This document shows positions 1 to 64,000 of a stretch of DNA of 64,000 nucleotides, piece after piece. Every line of letters begins with the position of its first letter. Within the stretch, counting starts at the first letter, position 1. Below the pieces are notes generated by a model, which did no database searches, was not told the origin of the DNA, and was given only the letters and a program-made list of their open reading frames with translations. Made by a program: the position numbers and the translations under genes. Source of the DNA: Neodontobutis hainanensis (Eukaryota; Chordata; Actinopteri; Gobiiformes; Odontobutidae); assembly GCA_024349245.1 (NCBI GenBank), contig JALDNG010000038.1, forward strand, positions 4,429,501 to 4,493,500, written 5' to 3'.

Positions 1-3000
1 TTATTGCATGGATGCATCTGTTTGAATATATTAAACGTATGTGGGGGTATAAGCTCGCTGATCTGAGTCACGGTCAGCTGTGGCCTGCATATCTCCTCGC
101 TGAATCACAGGCTTTGCACTCAGTGACCTTTTCCTCAGGCTTGCTGCCGATGCACTACACACAAAAACTCACATCTCATCTCATTTCAGAGCAGCATCCC
201 CCCTAAATACCAACACATTTTGCTGGTTTATTTTGAAACTAGAGTTGTTTGCTTTTGTGGCTTTTTCTCTTTCACCATCTGAGTAAGATTTTAAAGTGAT
301 TGCCCCGTTTTTTACAAAAAGGTTAGATTAAACATGTCCCAGTTTGGAAATGGAGACAGGGGATACAGCAGTGACTAAACTAGGACAGGGATCAGACACA
401 ACCATGAAAACCTGGAGTAGTTTTCCAGTTGTAGAAATGAACTAAAAAGGTTAAATTGTCTTGGAAATGACGCAGATACTGTAGTTATTGCATTTTTAGT
501 GTGCATTTTTTTGATTAGCAACATGATTTTAGATAAATGGCACAACAACATATAAATATATAATTCTCCTCATACTGAACTGAATTTTGAGTTTTGACCC
601 TTTGAGGCTTTATATATATAAAAAGCGTAAAACCATGCATCTTCAAAGATTGAATAAAAAAATTCTGCTGTATATTAAGTAATCATCAATAAGAAAACTC
701 AGTCCTTTTACAGAGAAGACATAACTTTGGTTAAAATCATATCACATTTCATAAACGACTAAATTACTAGATGACATAGAAACCACTAGAAATGAAGAAA
801 ACCTCTGTTTCTATGTAATGTTGGTGTATGGATGTAAAAAAGAAATCTGTATATTATAATGCTGTTACACTTGATAAAACATCTGAAAATGGCTCTAAAA
901 TCTGTACGACTCATAGATGTTAGACACTCACATTTGTATTCATTGTTGACAATTATATTTAAATCACAATAGCCAACACACTCATTATTATCCAATCAAA
1001 TCTAAGTAAACCTAAAAAGAACTGAACTCAAGCCCAAGGCGTTGCTCTATTTGTTTAGTCTTCATTAACTAATTGAAGTCAAGTTAAAGAGGCAAGGCTG
1101 AGGAATGCGTGACTGTGGTCCATATGTTTAGCAGCTTGTGTGTACAGTATGTGTGGATATTAATGTACACATACGAGTCTGTCAGATCCCCTTCAGGACC
1201 CCCCTAACCCATGGCATTGTCACTGGGGAATAAGAAGTTGGTGTGAGCAGTGAACAGAGGCGTATGAACGGTCACGCAACATTGTATGATAGCTATAGAT
1301 TAAACGTCTATGTGGTGTTACTTCAGAGATACAGCTGACAATAAACATCATCTTGGATTCAATGAGCCCTCAGCCTTTGTCGGTTGAATCCGATTGGACA
1401 AGTTTATTTACTATTGTTTGCAGCCAAGATAACTGCTCTTTTGTCACTTCCTATTTTCCCGTTTTTCTTTGTTCATTCACTAAAAACATCATACATTTGG
1501 AGGACAATTGGGTGCTGCTAATACATATTCAACATTTAAAGCGTTGATGCTCATTGTCACAGCTAACAAAGCTAACTTGTCCCTCGGGTGTGCCGATACC
1601 ACAGCGCTTGAGTTGGCTGCTACTCGCATGTGAAGATTTTCAAGACTGAGACACACAGTCAGTGCTACAGAGAAACTGAAGCACTGCATTTCCTCTTTTC
1701 TCTATAGTTCTGATTGGAGAAAACAAAACCTTGGAGTGTGACAAAGGCCACATTTGTAATTTATTGGATGTCTAAAATACTTAGAGGGTTCATAAAAAGT
1801 GAGATACTATTTGCACTAAATTTCTTGGAGCCAGCCATCCCTCCTGCAAATTTCCTGCCAGCCCACCATCCTATATTTTATCTATACACAAATTCAACTC
1901 AAGCTTAGTCTTAAATTTGACTTAACACAACCATATGAATCACTTAAACACAGCTCAAAATAAATATGATTAAATGGAAAAAAGGTTTAAATAAAAGTTT
2001 TCAAGGTGTCCTGGATGACTGAGAACCTTCACAGACATGATTAAATGGACAATGGCAATGTTTCCTACTTTAACAATCAGCTTGACTTTGTAGGACTAAA
2101 ATAGTTTTGACTATAACTTGCTTTTGGCTTTTGAAGTAGGTTTCCCGGGTAACAGAAACAGATCTCATTACTTCCTGGTAGTTCCCCTGTAACTGTGCGT
2201 TAGTCCTCTTGAATGTGATGTTCCTCTCTGGACTGTAAATGAAGTAGGAAGTAAGAGCTTAACAAGCTGAAGGCTGTTCCCAAATAAGAGGAAGCAGAAG
2301 GTCCTTGTACAATGCCTGGCTCTAAACAAGCGTCTAATTTAAACACTGGCACAGTTTCAGTCATCGCACGGGTCAGCTGTGACATAATCAAGCAGCAACA
2401 TAGTCTTTGTACTGCGTTCTCACTTGAAATTAAAACAGCAAGACTAACAAAAGGTGTGATATAGTCAGAAACATAAAAGTGCCAACACAGCTTTTGTAGT
2501 GTAGAGCACATGTGCCATTTGCAAATATTTACCCAGTGTTTTTTTTATTTTGTGTTTTCGACAACACTGTAGATCAGTTTTTACTACTACTACTAGTGTA
2601 TTTGATAATTCGGCTCCTCATGGAATACAGTAAAACCCATTAATATAAGTTATATTCCCGATTAAATGCCCTAACATTTTGACACATTTGTTCATTTTCT
2701 AAAAGGATAAGTCCTTTACAGGTCTTGGGGGAGAAATGCTAGTTAATCGCAAGGCTAACACATCAGGACATACAGTGACATACAAACATTTATGCTCGTT
2801 CACCAGAACATGCGTGTCAAGTCAAGAGGAAATGCAGTGATTATTCAAACATTTCATTTTCTGATTAAATAAAAACTAGTCATTAAGTTGACTAGGTTTT
2901 GACACTGATGGTTTCTATTAATGTTCTATCTGCCACTCAATTAGGAAACAGTATTCACACAGGCCACTGTATGACTTTGATCATACTGTGTTGTTTTATG

Positions 3001-4417
3001 TCACTTTTTAAAGCCCCATTGTGAGTTAACTATTAAAGTGCTGAAGTACACTTAGAAGCACACCGGCTTCTCACAAGCCATACATACATCACATCATCCT
3101 CCTCGATCTAAAGCTGGACGATCCTATTACTACCTCTAAGCAACGTTAGTCACTAGTAACATAGCCTCAGGGCGGATTAAAGAGGCATGGGCCGGAGAAC
3201 CAATGAGAGAGCCACAACATGTGCTAAGCATAAATCTTTAAGTTTATGTTGCATAAAATAACATGGTGTAGAAAGATTTTAATAATGTTTGAAGTGTAAT
3301 TTATTTGACAGAACAAATACATTAATCTTACAATAGAACGAAAGCTTTACACCAGATTCAGCTACAGCTAATTTCCATCTGCAGTCCCTGGGCAGGTAAA
3401 ACAATAAAATACATCTTAACTTTAGTTGGCAAAAGGGGAGTGCAATGTGTTATCCAGCAGGACACTCCTAGAAGTTTAATAATGTGAATGACCCCACAGG
3501 TCTCTTTACCCCTCTTACCTCTGGCGCTCGCTTTTGTCCTATTAAATGTTAAACTTCACGCTAAGCCAAGAGCTTCTTTTTTGCACGCTGTACTCATTTT
3601 AAACAAATATAATGGTAAACATGAGCAGATCATGTAGAAACCTTTATTGCTGCATTTGTCTTGGGGCCTGAATGTGTTTATGAGTTTTATCCATTTGTGT
3701 CACTTGTTTGTTTCTGTTTTTATCATGTATTTTATTTATTTGAATGACATGTTGAATGTTTTGATTGCTGGGATGATTTCCAACGTGGTGTTTAACTGCA
3801 AATAAAGTGAATCTGAGGAAACAGTAGGTCCACATCTCTACAGGTCTAAGATGCATGCAGGAGTACAGTAGGGTACAGTATAGTATTCACTGGAGTTTTT
3901 AAGTATTTAAACCACAGTTTTTATGTTCAGTGCCACTTTTGCTTGGTCCAAGACAGTGGTGAGAGACAAGTGTTATGTTTCACAGATCGAGTGAAGGAGC
4001 TGTCATGCCAACTTTAAAGCACATTAATCATACTGGCAATGTGGCTACAGATCCTGTGTATCCTGTTCTGCTGAGTATATATTATTAATGGAGACACAAA
4101 TCTGATGGAGGAAGCCACACTTGGAATTTGTGAAATATTTAAGAGCGGGTTTACAGAGATGTCCAAACTGACAGCCATCATTCAGGAAAGTGACAGTAGA
4201 ATGGCAGAGACGGTTTGGTCAAAAAAGGGACATTACACAGGGCTGTTCCATGTAAAGAAATGTTTTTAATAGACAAGTCCATTTGCAAAAACACGTAGAA
4301 ACATTGGAAGACACTGCATATGTACACTATGTTCGCTACCTTGCAGCTACCGTCTCCATGAGACAAACATGAGTCTTTTTTAAACATTTATCAAAAAGAT
4401 AGCAAGAAAAAAGCCAT
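1..4417. other. 3' flank of ahrr, no gene seen
   Basis: AT-rich sequence with only short chance ORFs. No exon of a neighbouring gene was recognised on either strand. It contains one copy of a dispersed repeat fragment (about 560-620) and isolated XRE motifs at 1273 and 3557. It could still hold distal 3' UTR. Confidence 0.6.
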
Positions 4418-6077
4418 TTTATTTATCTCAGAGAAACAGAAAAGCCTTCAAACTGCCATTTTAAATTATACTCTTTGTCCTTTTACAATAAATACAAATC
4501 AGCAAACAATTATTGAAATGAACACACACAAAGAGTTCGAGACAAATTCAAAACAGTGACACAGTTGTGCGTGTTGACTAAAACCTGTCTGAACTTCAAC
4601 TGCACTACTCCGAGTAGTGCAATTAGAAACTACAACAGTAGCTTCAATTTACTGAGATATTTTGAATAAACTTGGTGCTTTTTATTTATTTGTGCAAAAA
4701 TACTGATTGTAAAGACAAAGCCTGATGTTTTCTGACGGAGAAGACAACGTGAAAAGTACATTTATTTAAAGGAAGAGCTCTGCAGTGATCAGGCTGCATG
4801 TTTAAATGCTGCTCTCGTCACAAACACTAATCCAAACTGTACATTAGCTTTGAAATTTAAATTTAACAGTTTAAACAAGGTGTTATTAATGTGCACTTTG
4901 GACGAAGACATATTTTTTTCCTTCAGAAACAAAACATTAAGTTGAAAAGGGCCTGCAATTTAAAACCTCATTCTTCAAGTCTATCGGAAGGTCATCCATT
5001 CATGTCTTGCTTCAGCGATATTGAACTCATGTATCTGACAACTTTAAATGATTATGCAGTAAGGACACATACTATGAGTTTGTACTTTTAGGGTAGATTG
5101 GGTCATCCTCTAAAAGTAAAGTTGGTGTTGGTCAATCCCTGGTCCTGCCTTGACCCCAATAACCTTGCTTCAGGTGCATGATAGTTTGTGGTAAGGAAGA
5201 GATAGTGCATTTGTATTTGGAAAATAGTATTGTCTTCCAGGTAAAAGAAAGAAACTGGATTCTTAAATCGAATCAATCAAAAATAATTATTAGTGGCACC
5301 AGTGAAACAAGTTTTTTTTAACTTATATTATGCCAAAGGTTGCATTTAAATATCACAAAATGTGTTGCTATTGCAATTTTCCACCTAGTATTTGCAACAC
5401 TAGTCACTACCAACAACTGTGATGTAAAAACAACTACACATCAATTGTATGTTTGCCAAATCTTTTGGTCAGCTTAAGAGCCAAAGAAGTCAAGCCATGT
5501 AATTATGTATTATTCCCTCCACAGTTTTGAATGATTCAGTTCATTTTTAGGTTTTTAAAGCTCAATAAGTGTGTTGAGTACTTAATGATTCAATTTACTG
5601 TTTCACTGAAGTGTTGTTCAGACACTTTCAGTGCCCAGGCCCTTCTGTAGATCAAAGTTTAGGTCTTCTCCTGTGTACATAGTTAAAAAAGTATTTTTAC
5701 AGCAAATTCTTCAAAAAAGCCGGCAGGGTGTTCACAACACATACGACAAAAATTAAATTGTGTTTTTAGACAAAATTTGCTTCATTGTCACTAAAAGTGC
5801 TTGGAAACAACTACAAAATGTACTCTTTAAAACAAATTCATCCATCCACAACTGGATTCAGTAAAGTATTATTTCTGATTGTCACAACACAAACACAAGA
5901 ACCTGAGCCTTATTAAGGACCTCTTCTTCAAAACTGAAGAAGACGGACTTCCTGGGAATCCTCACGTGTACAGATTGTCTTTTATAAAGCTGGTGTGACA
6001 ACAATACAACACATTAATGCATACATATTTGTGTGTAAGGGTCTGTTTACTGCATTAGTCTTCATGCCTCGATCATG
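4418..6077 (-). other. Probable ahrr 3' UTR
   Basis: Sequence downstream of the TAA at 6080-6078. No minus-strand AATAAA occurs close to the stop. The first candidates are at 4766-4761, within 4690-4681, and at 4423-4418, which would give a 3' UTR of about 1.3-1.7 kb. A weaker TATAAA variant lies near 5986. The end point cannot be fixed without transcript data. Confidence 0.4.
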
Positions 6078-63883
<57,806 letters not shown>

Positions 63884-64000
63884 GATGGCCTGGCGCTCCG
63901 TGGAGGTAACAGGTGCGCTGTGGATCAGACAGACAGCAGCCATAACTTTACATGGCACTGGAAACACGGTTTAAAAAAACAAGTGAAGGCATACAAACAT
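63884..64000 (-). other. ahrr 5' leader or upstream-intron edge
   Basis: This is sequence immediately 5' of the chosen start codon. On the minus strand there are two plausible splice acceptors. GTTTCCAG has AG at 63959-63958, and GATCCACAG has AG at 63919-63918. Either would mean a non-coding first exon lies beyond the window. If the first is used, an in-frame ATG at 63943 with G at -3 and G at +4 is retained and would add MAAVCLIHSAP and nine more residues. If the second is used, MIPPG is the first ATG. No promoter or TATA element can be assigned here. Confidence 0.5.

Noticed and set aside
1..6000. Neighbouring gene exons (for example exoc3, which neighbours AHRR in mammals)
   Set aside because: No exon-like translation with splice sites was recognised on either strand.

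Overview
The window is vertebrate, almost certainly teleost fish, nuclear DNA. It is AT-rich and non-coding over most of its length, with long (CA)n/(GT)n tracts, tRNA-headed SINEs, L2-type LINE remnants, and one widely spaced multi-exon gene with GT-AG introns. There is no sign of bacterial, plasmid or phage organisation.

The gene is the aryl hydrocarbon receptor repressor (ahrr), on the minus strand. All eight coding exons could be placed base by base with matching splice phases. They are 63883-63822, 62636-62455, 19322-19204, 13472-13383, 10170-10026, 9874-9741, 8874-8666 and 7188-6078. The joined frame is open for 683 codons. Domain order is N-terminal basic motif, bHLH, short variable linker, PAS-A, then a long C-terminal region with SUMO consensus sites. 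There is no PAS-B, which separates AHRR from AHR. Intron 2 is about 43 kb, two thirds of the window. The promoter and any leader exons lie beyond the right edge.

Layout. 1-6077: 3' UTR and 3' flank. 6078-13472: exons 8 to 4. 13473-19203: intron 3, with an L2 reverse-transcriptase remnant and a SINE with a 12-bp target-site duplication. 19204-19322: exon 3. 19323-62454: intron 2, with two very long dinucleotide tracts, SINE and LINE pieces, and many xenobiotic response elements. 62455-63883: exons 2 and 1. 63884-64000: leader or upstream intron.

The most notable signal is regulatory. I count 35 matches to the AHR/ARNT element TNGCGTG on the two strands. Of these, 21 are TTGCGTG, against 4 or 5 for each of TA-, TC- and TG-GCGTG, and 13 extend to TTGCGTGA. 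Seventeen of the 21 lie in intron 2, four of them within 430 bp of each other next to exon 3. AHRR is a known AHR target that feeds back on AHR. The array therefore suggests a distributed intragenic receptor for the same loop. This rests on motif counts by eye and needs a proper background model.
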